A stretch of 64,000 nt of DNA from Chitinophagaceae bacterium (GTDB taxonomy: Bacteria; Bacteroidota; Bacteroidia; Chitinophagales; Chitinophagaceae): assembly GCA_947454155.1 (NCBI GenBank), contig CANGIT010000006.1, positions 1-64,000 of the forward strand, given 5' to 3'. Position numbers and translations under genes: made by a program. The stretch's first letter is position 1, and each line of letters opens with the position of its first letter. This document shows, in pieces, positions 9,654-17,377 of this stretch. The notes below the pieces were generated by a model. The model worked only from the letters and a program-made list of their open reading frames with translations. It was not told where the DNA came from and searched no databases.

Positions 9654-9695
9654 GCCTTGGCCAAGGCCCCAATTCACCGGGTTTCCGGGTGAATT
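9654..9695. promoter_or_regulatory. Two palindromes upstream of the GH28 gene
   Basis: A perfect 14-bp palindrome GCCTTGGCCAAGGC lies at 9654-9667. It is followed by an interrupted inverted repeat at 9671-9695 with 8-bp arms AATTCACC / GGTGAATT and extra inner GG/CC pairs. Neither is followed by a T-run on the - strand, so they look like operators or leader structures rather than terminators. They lie between the GH28 start codon (9598) and the LacI-like motif at 9699. Confidence 0.5.
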
Positions 9696-9698
9696 TTT

Positions 9699-9714
9699 AC
9701 GCAAACGATACCGG
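9699..9714. promoter_or_regulatory. LacI/GalR-like operator motif, copy 1 (upstream of GH28)
   Basis: ACGCAAACGATACCGG, one of five intergenic matches to A[CT]GCAA[AT]CG[AT]TnCC[AG][AG]. It lies about 100 bp before the GH28 start codon on the - strand. The central CG flanked by AA and T-rich half-sites resembles LacI-family operators. The function is inferred from recurrence only. Confidence 0.5.
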
Positions 9715-9761
9715 GAACGACGTCATTTTCAATTCATTAACCAACAAAAAGCTGGAGGAGA

Positions 9762-10229
9762 TTAAACAACATTTTTAACGGCCTGCCTGGCTAGTAATTT
9801 CCATATTCCATGGATTTTTTGCCAAACGAGCAGTACCTTGAGGTTTACCTCTCCGGGATTGCCTTTGTCCATGGTTTTTGCATGAAGATTGTGGCGGACG
9901 ATGGCTGTTTTTCCGGAAATGGAAATACTTTGTTCTGTAAGATCGATGGCCAAAAAATCGGATCGTCCTGAAGTGATTTTTTTGATGAATTCTTTTTTGC
10001 CTTCAACGTGTCCACTCGAATGACCATAGCTTAGTGCTGCGGTACAGAGTTGATCCAACTTGATACTATCGGCATCAATCATGGCTTGTGTGAGTTGCTG
10101 AACCGCCAATACCACCGATTGACTTTCTTTTGAAATCGGTTGAACCGATGACTGGGCGTCTGCCTCCAATGTCTTTATACTGAAAAATAAAAACAAGAAA
10201 GTCAGCCTCGTTAAAAATTTTGCGTTCAT
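9762..10229 (-). CDS. Secreted DUF4440 / NTF2-like protein
   Basis: 155 aa with a signal peptide (MNAKFLTRLTFLFLFFSIKTLEADAQ). The mature part has the SnoaL/NTF2-like pattern of DUF4440: VQQLTQAMIDADSIKLDQL, LSYGHSSGHVEGKKEFIKKI and VLLVWQKIHGIWKLLARQA. Such small cone-shaped domains bind small molecules, or in some proteins catalyse; no function is assigned to this group. It lies 17 bases after GH43 and is probably the last gene of the PL1-to-GH43 unit, before the GH28 spacer. A role in pectin use is inferred only from position. Confidence 0.8.
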   Translation of the reverse strand: MNAKFLTRLTFLFLFFSIKTLEADAQSSVQPISKESQSVVLAVQQLTQAMIDADSIKLDQLCTAALSYGHSSGHVEGKKEFIKKITSGRSDFLAIDLTEQSISISGKTAIVRHNLHAKTMDKGNPGEVNLKVLLVWQKIHGIWKLLARQAVKNVV

Positions 10230-10246
10230 GGTTTATTGCTGTTGAT

Positions 10247-11848
10247 TTAATATTTCACTTCAAAAAAATCGAAGTCGGCCGAGCCACAATCATTGGTTCT
10301 TTTTGATCCGCTGGCAAACAAACCCATTTTTGCTCCCACCCATTTGCCGGGCTTAGCCGTAAACGGTAATTTTGTTTCCATAAAATTCGATCCATCCCAG
10401 CTGTAATTGAATCGCACCGTGGCACCCTGACCTACAACAATCTTTAGCGTTACAAGCTTGCTCGTTGATGAAAGGGTATCGAGGATGGTCATCTTTTCAG
10501 CATTTCCTTTATCTGCATTCAAACAAACAGATTGAACCAGGTAAAATTTGTCATCTCGCCTTTGTACGCCCAACCAGGCATAATCTGTTCCGAACACCAT
10601 CATACCGGCCTCCTCCCCATTATTCAATTTGTCGGCCTCAAGTTTTGTGGTAGCTTCAAAACGAAGCGCAGGAAATTTCTGCATGAGGAGATTCGGCAGG
10701 TCATATTTATTTTTGGCAGCATCTACAAGTGTTCTGGCGTATAACCTTAACTGTTGATCATGCAAAAAATACCATTCAATAGCTGCATTGGCCTGCCACT
10801 GCCAATCGGCACCCAGTGGAGCATGCCCGGAAAATTGGCTACTTTTTACCTGGGTCAACAATTGATGATACCCTGTATCCTTGTTGCCATAATTCATGAA
10901 CGGCTCGCCTGTACCATCGCCATCTTTATCTTCACCTATCACCGGCCAGTTGTTTTTCCAAATCATCGGTTGCAAGTGCACCACACGGCCGTAGGCCTCT
11001 TTATCCTGAAAATGCAGAAACCAGTCTTTGCCTTCCGGCGTTTGTACCCAAGCGCCCTGATGGGGCCCATTGATGGATGAACCGCCCTGCGCCATTACCA
11101 CTTTTCTTTCGAAGGGACCATAAATGTTTTTACTGCACAATACTGTTTGCCATCCGGTGCCGACGCCACCTGCGGGCACAAAAATGTAGAAAAATCCGTT
11201 TCGTTTGTAGATCTTAGGCCCCTCCACTGTAGGGTCAACACCATGCCCGTCATAAACAATGCGTCCCTCGTCTGTCACTTTGGTTCCTTCGGCATTCATC
11301 TGTTTTATGCTGATGATGCTTTTGATTCCGGCCCTGCTTCCCGCGTAGGCATGCACCAGGTAGGCTTTACCGTTATCATCCCAAAAAGGACAGGGATCGA
11401 TCAATCCTTTTCCGGCTTGAACCAGCACCGGATCTGACCATGGCCCCAAATAAGACTTGGCATGAACCATATAAATGCCAAAATCGGGGTCGGGATAATA
11501 AATGAAAAATTCATTATTGTGGTACCTGATGGATGGCGCCCAAACACCACCGCCATGTCTTACAGTTTGATAATAATCATCTGGCACCAATTTCTTCAAA
11601 GCATAGCCTGAAATCGTCCAATGCACGAGATCATGAGAAGTAAGTATCGGCAATCCGGGTGTACAGGTAAAACTGGAAGCCGTCATGATATAAGTATTAC
11701 CCACACGAATCGCATCGGGGTCACTGTAATCGGCATGCAGCACAGGGTTACTGTATTGGGCCGGCACCTCTGCCGTTATTTTGTTTTGTGCGATTGACTG
11801 TCCGATGTTGAAAACAAAAAGTATCGCGACGACTAAGTTGATTTTCAT
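10247..11848 (-). CDS. GH43 family glycoside hydrolase (arabinosidase/xylosidase type)
   Basis: 533 aa, signal peptide ending QSIAQ. The five-bladed propeller catalytic domain (about residues 30-330) shows the three GH43 acids: YSDPDAIRV (base), GLIDPCPFWDD (pKa modulator) and DPTVEGPKIYKRNGFFYI (acid). PGLPILTSHDLVHWTISGYA is typical of the subfamily with a C-terminal beta-sandwich, which is seen here from about residue 340 (SQFSGHAPLGADWQW ... GLFASGSKRTNDCGSADFDFFEV). In a pectin locus it most likely removes arabinose or xylose from side chains; the substrate cannot be fixed from sequence alone. It is 1 base from the Gfo/Idh gene, hence co-translated. Confidence 0.88.
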   Translation of the reverse strand: MKINLVVAILFVFNIGQSIAQNKITAEVPAQYSNPVLHADYSDPDAIRVGNTYIMTASSFTCTPGLPILTSHDLVHWTISGYALKKLVPDDYYQTVRHGGGVWAPSIRYHNNEFFIYYPDPDFGIYMVHAKSYLGPWSDPVLVQAGKGLIDPCPFWDDNGKAYLVHAYAGSRAGIKSIISIKQMNAEGTKVTDEGRIVYDGHGVDPTVEGPKIYKRNGFFYIFVPAGGVGTGWQTVLCSKNIYGPFERKVVMAQGGSSINGPHQGAWVQTPEGKDWFLHFQDKEAYGRVVHLQPMIWKNNWPVIGEDKDGDGTGEPFMNYGNKDTGYHQLLTQVKSSQFSGHAPLGADWQWQANAAIEWYFLHDQQLRLYARTLVDAAKNKYDLPNLLMQKFPALRFEATTKLEADKLNNGEEAGMMVFGTDYAWLGVQRRDDKFYLVQSVCLNADKGNAEKMTILDTLSSTSKLVTLKIVVGQGATVRFNYSWDGSNFMETKLPFTAKPGKWVGAKMGLFASGSKRTNDCGSADFDFFEVKY

Positions 11849-11849
11849 T

Positions 11850-12902
11850 TTACGCTTCTTTTAAATGGATGACCTTCTTTTGTTGATGGCTTTCAAAAGC
11901 GGCTTCGATAATTCTTATCACAGCTGTAGCTTCTTCTGGGTGCACAATTGGCAGCTGCTTTTCGCGAATAGATTGGTACAATCCATCAAAGAACAAATTA
12001 TAATTCCCCTGAAGTGTAGGAATGTTTTTTCTGATCAACGCACCATCTTCTTCTGTATGTAACAAACCCGAAAAAGCATCAGGCTCTATGCCCCATTTGA
12101 CACGATTAGGCATTTGTCCAGACTGCAAATCTTTTTCCTGCACATCGGCTTTGGTTTTGATGAAAGAACCTTTATCTCCATGCAGGATGTAACCGGGCAG
12201 GGCTTCCCGAACCTGATAGCTGGCTTTGAGTCTGACACGAAAACCTGGATAATACAACAGCAATTCGAAATAATCATCCACTTTTGAAGCCGGGCGCATG
12301 GCAAAAATATCTGCAAAAACGGCCTCTGGCCAACCAAAGAGCACCAAGGCCTGGTCGATCAAATGAGAACCCAAATCATATAAACATCCGGTTCCTTTCA
12401 TCACGGTTTCCTTATGCACTTTATAGGAAAGATTGTTGTCGAAGCGATCGAAATGAAATTCAGCTTCACGCAGCGCTCCTATTCTTTTTTGACTCAATAC
12501 TTGCTTTACTGTTAGAAAATCGCTATCGAATCGTCTGTTGTGAAACACTGTGAGCACAAGATTTTTCTCTTTGGCCAGGGATGTCAATTCCATACACTCT
12601 TCTACTGAAGGAGCAAACGGCTTTTCCACCAGCACATGTTTGCCGGCCTTCAGTGCCGCTTTGGATAATTCATAATGCGTCACATTGGGGGTGTTGACCA
12701 CCACAAGTTCAATGGATTCATCCGCCAGCATTTCATGATAATCACGATAGGTTTTCACATCCTGATATTTTTCAGCGGTGATATTTTTTGAACGTTCCCA
12801 AGCGGCTGCAAAGCGGAATCCCGGATGTGTGAGGAGAAACGGCGCGTGAAAGACGGTGCCGCTCATACCTACTGAACAAAGTGCTGTGGAGATGGGTTTC
12901 AT
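11850..12902 (-). CDS. Gfo/Idh/MocA family NAD(P)-dependent oxidoreductase
   Basis: 350 aa, no signal peptide. The N-terminal Rossmann fold starts with CSVGMSGTVFHAPFL, VLVEKPFAPSVEEC carries the family EKP motif (about residues 92-94), and GCLYDLGSHLIDQAL is the substrate-binding GxxxDxGxHxxD helix. Members oxidise or reduce sugars, inositols or sugar acids in the cytoplasm. The substrate is not readable; the setting suggests a sugar freed from pectin side chains. It is the only predicted cytoplasmic enzyme among the upstream secreted genes. ATG start; 1-base gap to GH43. The repeat patch lies immediately upstream. Confidence 0.88.
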   Translation of the reverse strand: MKPISTALCSVGMSGTVFHAPFLLTHPGFRFAAAWERSKNITAEKYQDVKTYRDYHEMLADESIELVVVNTPNVTHYELSKAALKAGKHVLVEKPFAPSVEECMELTSLAKEKNLVLTVFHNRRFDSDFLTVKQVLSQKRIGALREAEFHFDRFDNNLSYKVHKETVMKGTGCLYDLGSHLIDQALVLFGWPEAVFADIFAMRPASKVDDYFELLLYYPGFRVRLKASYQVREALPGYILHGDKGSFIKTKADVQEKDLQSGQMPNRVKWGIEPDAFSGLLHTEEDGALIRKNIPTLQGNYNLFFDGLYQSIREKQLPIVHPEEATAVIRIIEAAFESHQQKKVIHLKEA

Positions 12903-13053
12903 GGTATAATCGTTTCACCCCTTCGGGGTTAGATTGTTTTTTGTTTGGTGTTAGAATCGTTTCACCCCTGCGGGGTTTGGTATAATCGTTTCACCCCTTC
13001 GGGGTTAGATTGTTTTTTGTTTGGTGTTAGAATCGTTTCACTCCTACGGGGTT
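12903..13053. repeat. Tandem 76-bp repeat carrying four CCCCnnCGGGG palindromes
   Basis: Four copies of a 23-bp element, AATCGTTTCACCCCTTCGGGGTT with small changes, start at 12908, 12955, 12984 and 13031. The spacing is 47, 29 and 47 bp, so the array is a 76-bp unit (beginning GGTATAATCG at 12903 and 12979) present about twice, each unit holding two palindromes. The loop pair differs between copies (TT, TG, TA), with one compensation-breaking C-to-T change in copy 4. It resembles the short GC-rich palindromic repeats scattered between genes in many Bacteroidota genomes. It fills the gap between the Gfo/Idh start and the CE8 stop. Confidence 0.85.
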
Positions 13054-13089
13054 TGATTGTATTTTGTTTAGCGTAATCAAATCATCAGT

Positions 13090-14034
13090 TCACTCCGGTT
13101 TCCAGTTGCCAAAAATATTTTCCAGCGTGTATCTCGCGGCTTCTTCATCTGAAAGCTGCTTGCTCCACTTTACGCGAGATTCGGGATGAGCGCCCGGACC
13201 AAAGGAATGATATTCGGCGAAACGTGCGGTGGATTCGTTGGCCGGATTTTTCCAGTTGTTCCATCCTTCGGGTAAAATATGGGCTCCGATATCGCAATTC
13301 AAATAAGTTACGCTGGCGGTTGGACTCCATGGCCGACCAAGTGAAACCTTGTTCAATCCACTATCGGCTGTGAGCGTGCAATTTCTGAAAACAAAACCGA
13401 ATGGAATGATACTGTTGGTAGAGGCCGCTGTTACATGCGAGTTCTTCTTGCTATGGATATGACAACTGTCAAAAACTGCCGTGGCCGCACCGAAAATAAA
13501 ATCGGTGGTCCCTTCGATGTAGCAGTTGCGGTAGTATTGTTTCACACCATTACCACTTAAAAAAAGCACATCCTGAAAACCGGTCATGCCACAATTGAAA
13601 AACGCAGCCCTGTTGCCTTCCACACGAAGGGCCACTGCCTGTCCGGCTTTTAAACCGGCATCGTTGCTGAAGGTGATGTCTTCGGCACGAAAATCATTTC
13701 CATAAATAAACACCGAAGCGGAAGTCCAGGTATTTACGGTATCTCCATTACTGAGTTGGGTTCCTGCGTGATTGTTGTAATTGATGATGGTGTTTGCGCT
13801 GCCACTACCCTTTAACGTGATGAAGTTTTTCCGCGCATCTACGGTCACCACTTCTTTATAAATGCCTGGCTTCACGTGGATCACCAGTCGTTGGCTGTTG
13901 CCTTCCGGCACTGCATCTATGGCGGCTTGTATCGTCTTGAAACGATTGCGACTATCTGCACCTACTGTCCATTTCGAAGTTGTGCAAGAGGCCAGCAGCA
14001 AAAGCAGCAGTATACAAAGCAATAAATTTCGCAT
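13090..14034 (-). CDS. Pectin methylesterase, CE8 (canonical), lipoprotein
   Basis: 314 aa. The lipobox LLASC at residues 13-17 marks it as a surface or outer-membrane lipoprotein. All pectinesterase signatures are intact: GIYKEVV, QAVALRVEGNRAAFFNC, GFQDVLF (Gln and Asp), IEGTTDFIFG (Asp nucleophile) and VSLGRPWSP (Arg, Trp). It removes methyl esters from homogalacturonan so that the PL1 lyase and GH28 can cut. The contrast with the divergent CE8 at 4940 suggests different roles. It lies 1 base downstream of the CE12 gene and is followed by the repeat patch. Confidence 0.95.
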   Translation of the reverse strand: MRNLLLCILLLLLLASCTTSKWTVGADSRNRFKTIQAAIDAVPEGNSQRLVIHVKPGIYKEVVTVDARKNFITLKGSGSANTIINYNNHAGTQLSNGDTVNTWTSASVFIYGNDFRAEDITFSNDAGLKAGQAVALRVEGNRAAFFNCGMTGFQDVLFLSGNGVKQYYRNCYIEGTTDFIFGAATAVFDSCHIHSKKNSHVTAASTNSIIPFGFVFRNCTLTADSGLNKVSLGRPWSPTASVTYLNCDIGAHILPEGWNNWKNPANESTARFAEYHSFGPGAHPESRVKWSKQLSDEEAARYTLENIFGNWKPE

Positions 14035-14035
14035 C

Positions 14036-14800
14036 TTATCTCTTAATGTTCTTAGTGGATTTCACCAGATTTTCTTTCATCTCCGGAAACAGGGTGATGA
14101 ATTCTTTCAATGCAATCTGGGCGACCAGCCTTGCGCCCAGTTCGGAATAATGCGTATTGTCTTCTTTGCCATTGGGATAGTTGGGATGATCGCCGGGCTG
14201 CAATTGCAGAAATAACAATCTTGAAGTGGAGTCCCCGAAATGCTGGTAAAGCGTTCTTGTTTTTGTATCCATATCTACCAAAGGAACTTTGAGCGAATCG
14301 GCCAATTGTAATACAGCTGCACTATATTCTATGTGCGTTTCCAGCGCCTGTCCGACATTGTCAAATTTTCTTCTGCTTACCGGCGTGTACAAAACAGGAA
14401 TGCCTTTCTTCTCGCGCGATTCATTCACAAATCGACTTAGGTTGGTTTTGAATTCATCAATTGTTGTGTACCTGTCTTTCTTTTCTTTGGATTCGTCGTT
14501 ATGTCCGAATTCAATGAACACATAATCTCCTTCCTGCACATTCTCTATCACCGACTGCCAGATACCTTCGGAAATGAAGGTTCTTGTACTTCTGCCGTTT
14601 TTGGCTTTGTTGACAATTCGAACAGCAGCAGTATCCCAAAAATAAACATAGGGCATCCCCCATCCGGTTTCGGGATAAGCGCCTGTTTCCTTGATACTCA
14701 TTGTACTGTCGCCACACATCCAAATGGTGATTTTCTTTTTCGGAGGAAGAATCATGGCCATAAGCAGTACTGTTGAAAGGATGAAGAGATATTTTTTCAT
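14036..14800 (-). CDS. Rhamnogalacturonan acetylesterase-type SGNH hydrolase, CE12
   Basis: 254 aa with an N-terminal hydrophobic signal (MKKYLFILSTVLLMAMILPP). The SGNH blocks are all visible: WMCGDSTMS (Ser nucleophile, about residue 33), NKAKNGRSTRTF (Gly), IEFGHND (Asn) and DNTHYSELGARLVA (Asp/His). The GDSTM start of block I and the GRSTRTF motif are typical of CE12 rhamnogalacturonan acetylesterases, which remove acetyl groups from pectin before lyases or hydrolases act. It is 31 bases after PL1 and 1 base before CE8, so probably one transcript. Confidence 0.92.
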   Translation of the reverse strand: MKKYLFILSTVLLMAMILPPKKKITIWMCGDSTMSIKETGAYPETGWGMPYVYFWDTAAVRIVNKAKNGRSTRTFISEGIWQSVIENVQEGDYVFIEFGHNDESKEKKDRYTTIDEFKTNLSRFVNESREKKGIPVLYTPVSRRKFDNVGQALETHIEYSAAVLQLADSLKVPLVDMDTKTRTLYQHFGDSTSRLLFLQLQPGDHPNYPNGKEDNTHYSELGARLVAQIALKEFITLFPEMKENLVKSTKNIKR

Positions 14801-14831
14801 TTTAAATGTATGACTTTTGATGGTTAGATTT

Positions 14832-16289
14832 TTATTTCACCAATTGATTCAAATAGATTTCTATATTGGTGTATTGCTTTGACAATTTGTAAATGGCAGC
14901 GTCATTGCTATCGGGATTCAAACCGTTAGCTTTTTCCCAAACGTCAGGCATGCCATCTTTGTCTTTATCCGTCAACAAGTTACCCGAACGCAGGCTGGGC
15001 CAAGCATTAACCGTTTGCTCGTAGGCGGTACCGTGAGGATAGCCGCCTTGCACATCAATCAGTTTGCCTGTCCTGTTTCTTACATCATCGATGATCCGCA
15101 AATCCAGCGTGTCTCTAGAAGGCAGCGTACAACCCGAACGATTCAAGACGTCGTCATAGGCTTGTTTTGCATTTTGCAAACTGATGGGCTCAAATGGAAA
15201 AGCGGTGGGCATGACCACATTGTCAAATTTATCATCAGGCAATGGCTCATTTAAATGCACACCTGCCCAATTGTTATCACTGAGCGCTTCATCTCCTTCC
15301 ATCACATTGCCTTGCACATGCCATTGGCCAAAAGGAATGTCTTTACGCCGATAGGGCGTAGCAAAATGATCAAGCGATTTTTTTGAAGTGGACGGTCCAG
15401 GCTTATAGTAGTTATTGATGATGTTGTAATGCCCCCCTTCGCCGGCATAAACATTGTTGCCCCCCCAATTGTAAATCACATTGTTGCTGAAGTCGCAGTT
15501 CTCTTCAGCGGTATGCCTGATACCATTGAATCGTGGCGTGCGACTGTTGCAATGAGCAAAAAGGTTGTGATGAAAACTGGCATGAGCTCCACCCCAGATG
15601 GCACCGAATCCATGATGTTCATAATCGGAATCTCCGGCTTCAAAATGATAGGAATAATTGAGGGGCTCTGCCACCAGATTCCACTGTACACTCATGCTGT
15701 CTCCGGCATAAATGCTGAACGCTTCGTCGGTGCTCCAGCTGAAACTGCAATGGTCGATAATGATGTTTTTTCTTCTGAAGCCGCCAAAAGCGTCATCGCC
15801 GCCATTTCCGTCGATCTTGCCTCCTCTTTGAAACTTATCGCCCAGTCGAAATCGCATATACCTCACAATGATGTTATCGCCATCAAGCGAAACGGATTGG
15901 TCTGCAATACAGATGCCCTCTCCGGGTGCCGATTGCCCGGCAATCGTTGCATTTCCTTTGATGCGTATTTTTTTTTGAAGATGAATGGTACCGGCTACTG
16001 CAAAAACTATGATGCGCGGGCCATCTGCCTCTGCGGCCCATCGAAAACTGCCGGGACCATTGTCGTTTAAATTATCTACCAATAATACTCTCCCACCACG
16101 ACCACCGGTGGTATATTTCCCAAAACCTTCCGCTTCAGGAAATGCAAGTGTTGGCTGTAAAGTGGCAGTCGATCTTTTATTACTTTTTTTTGACGAAAGG
16201 CAGGAAACGAAATTGACGGCCATCAATAACGTCACGATAATCTTGAGATTGACACCATGTCGGTTGTAAAAACAAATAAGATGATGCAT
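14832..16289 (-). CDS. Pectate lyase, PL1 family (Bacteroidota type), predicted lipoprotein
   Basis: 485 aa. A hydrophobic stretch ends in a lipobox (AVNFVSC, Cys about residue 30), so it is probably an outer-membrane lipoprotein. The beta-helix domain starts at AFPEAEGFGKYTTGGRGG. The Ca-binding/active-site strand IIIDHCSFSWSTDEAFS and the SRTPRF segment with the catalytic Arg mark the PL1 pectate/pectin lyase family. The C-terminal DKDKDGMPDVWEKANGLNP resembles a Ca-binding thrombospondin-3-like turn. It cleaves de-esterified galacturonan by beta-elimination, making substrates for GH105. No other in-frame start was found, so the 12-residue n-region before the signal is kept. It is 30 bases after a PorP/SprF gene. 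Confidence 0.9.
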   Translation of the reverse strand: MHHLICFYNRHGVNLKIIVTLLMAVNFVSCLSSKKSNKRSTATLQPTLAFPEAEGFGKYTTGGRGGRVLLVDNLNDNGPGSFRWAAEADGPRIIVFAVAGTIHLQKKIRIKGNATIAGQSAPGEGICIADQSVSLDGDNIIVRYMRFRLGDKFQRGGKIDGNGGDDAFGGFRRKNIIIDHCSFSWSTDEAFSIYAGDSMSVQWNLVAEPLNYSYHFEAGDSDYEHHGFGAIWGGAHASFHHNLFAHCNSRTPRFNGIRHTAEENCDFSNNVIYNWGGNNVYAGEGGHYNIINNYYKPGPSTSKKSLDHFATPYRRKDIPFGQWHVQGNVMEGDEALSDNNWAGVHLNEPLPDDKFDNVVMPTAFPFEPISLQNAKQAYDDVLNRSGCTLPSRDTLDLRIIDDVRNRTGKLIDVQGGYPHGTAYEQTVNAWPSLRSGNLLTDKDKDGMPDVWEKANGLNPDSNDAAIYKLSKQYTNIEIYLNQLVK

Positions 16290-16310
16290 GATGAGTTTCT
16301 TTTACAACCG
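16261..16310 (-). promoter_or_regulatory. Inverted repeat enclosing the start codon of the PL1 gene
   Basis: Perfect 11-bp arms CGGTTGTAAAA (16261-16271) and TTTTACAACCG (16300-16310) enclose 28 bases that include the ATG at 16287-16289. On the mRNA the upstream arm can instead pair with an adjacent TTTTAC (16311-16317 region), giving two mutually exclusive hairpins. This could sequester or expose the start codon. No ligand or protein is known; the structure is read directly, the role is inferred. Confidence 0.4.
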
Positions 16311-16319
16311 TAAAAAAGT

Positions 16320-17345
16320 TTACCAAACATTACGTGGACAAGTATCTGCTTTTTTACCCAGTGTAAGTCCGAGTACGATTTCGTGCGTATTGCCTACATA
16401 AGTTTTAAGCCGCGAGTTGACCGTTGAATTGTAAGAATAACTGATATTAAGTGTCCTGCCCAGTGTAAAACCGGCCATGGCAGCCATTCCGCTGAGTTCA
16501 TCCTTCAAGCGGTAACCGGCACCGATCCAAACCAGATTCTCGTAACTGAGTTTCGTATTCACATGAACAAAAACCGGAAGTGGATTGATGATTTGTACCG
16601 AAATTGAAGGCACAAGTGACAAACTGGGTGTCAAGTAAAATTTATAGCCTGTTTGGAAAAACAGATGTGGCTTGTAAAAATCACCATAAGTTGTATTCTT
16701 CACAAACCTCACTTTTCCCGGAACGATGTTCAATACCGATGCACCAAAGAAAAAACTGGAGTCGTACAACACCAAACCAACACCTAACTCAGGCATCACC
16801 TTCTGCAAATCGCCGCTGTTGTAACCTATGGCTGGATCATTGGGATCGAGGCTTCCCCAAACAATTTTGGACCTGTCGAGATTGACATTGGTGAAACCTG
16901 CTGTAATTCCCGCCGACAACAACATCTGATGAGTGACCGGCGTATGGTAGGCATAAGTAACACCTACGCTTGTACGATTGATATATCCTGTTTTGTCTGA
17001 AATGAAAGACAACCCTATGCCATGATGGGGAGCAGGCGCATCGTAAGGATCTCCGGCCAGTTGATAGGGATTGGCCGACAAAGACTGCATAGAGGTAGCC
17101 GTGGAGCGGCCATCTGTTTTACCAATCGGTTTGTGGATGGTGAAATAAGTGGTTACCGGTGCACCTTCCAAATCCGTCCATTGGTTGCGGTAACTGAATT
17201 TCGCATCGGTATAATTTTCAATGCCCGCAAATCCTGGATTGATGATGTAGTTGTTGAGGATGTACTGGGTATAATAGGGTTTCTGTTGGGCAAATGCTCC
17301 AAGTTCAGCCACCAGTATCAATAAAATCAAAAATGCCTTTTTCAT
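16320..17345 (-). CDS. PorP/SprF-family outer-membrane barrel protein
   Basis: 341 aa, signal peptide ending LGAFAQ. The start of the mature protein (YYTQYILNNYIINPGFAG), followed by YRNQWTDLEGAP and GIGLSFISDKTGYINRTS, is the hallmark of the PorP/SprF family, the barrels linked to type IX secretion and surface attachment. The rest is alternating beta-strand sequence. Family knowledge: genes of this type are often next to T9SS type-B (CHU_C) substrates and help secrete or anchor them. Here it follows the 2340-aa CHU_C protein by 32 bases, which fits that pairing. A second copy lies at 28879. Confidence 0.92.
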   Translation of the reverse strand: MKKAFLILLILVAELGAFAQQKPYYTQYILNNYIINPGFAGIENYTDAKFSYRNQWTDLEGAPVTTYFTIHKPIGKTDGRSTATSMQSLSANPYQLAGDPYDAPAPHHGIGLSFISDKTGYINRTSVGVTYAYHTPVTHQMLLSAGITAGFTNVNLDRSKIVWGSLDPNDPAIGYNSGDLQKVMPELGVGLVLYDSSFFFGASVLNIVPGKVRFVKNTTYGDFYKPHLFFQTGYKFYLTPSLSLVPSISVQIINPLPVFVHVNTKLSYENLVWIGAGYRLKDELSGMAAMAGFTLGRTLNISYSYNSTVNSRLKTYVGNTHEIVLGLTLGKKADTCPRNVW

Positions 17346-17377
17346 AAATATCTTAATCTTTTACAGCTCATGCCAAA

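Noticed and set aside
12903-13053. CRISPR-like array
   Set aside because: Spacing alternates 47/29/47, the intervening sequence is itself repeated, and no cas genes are nearby; it is a tandem palindromic repeat.
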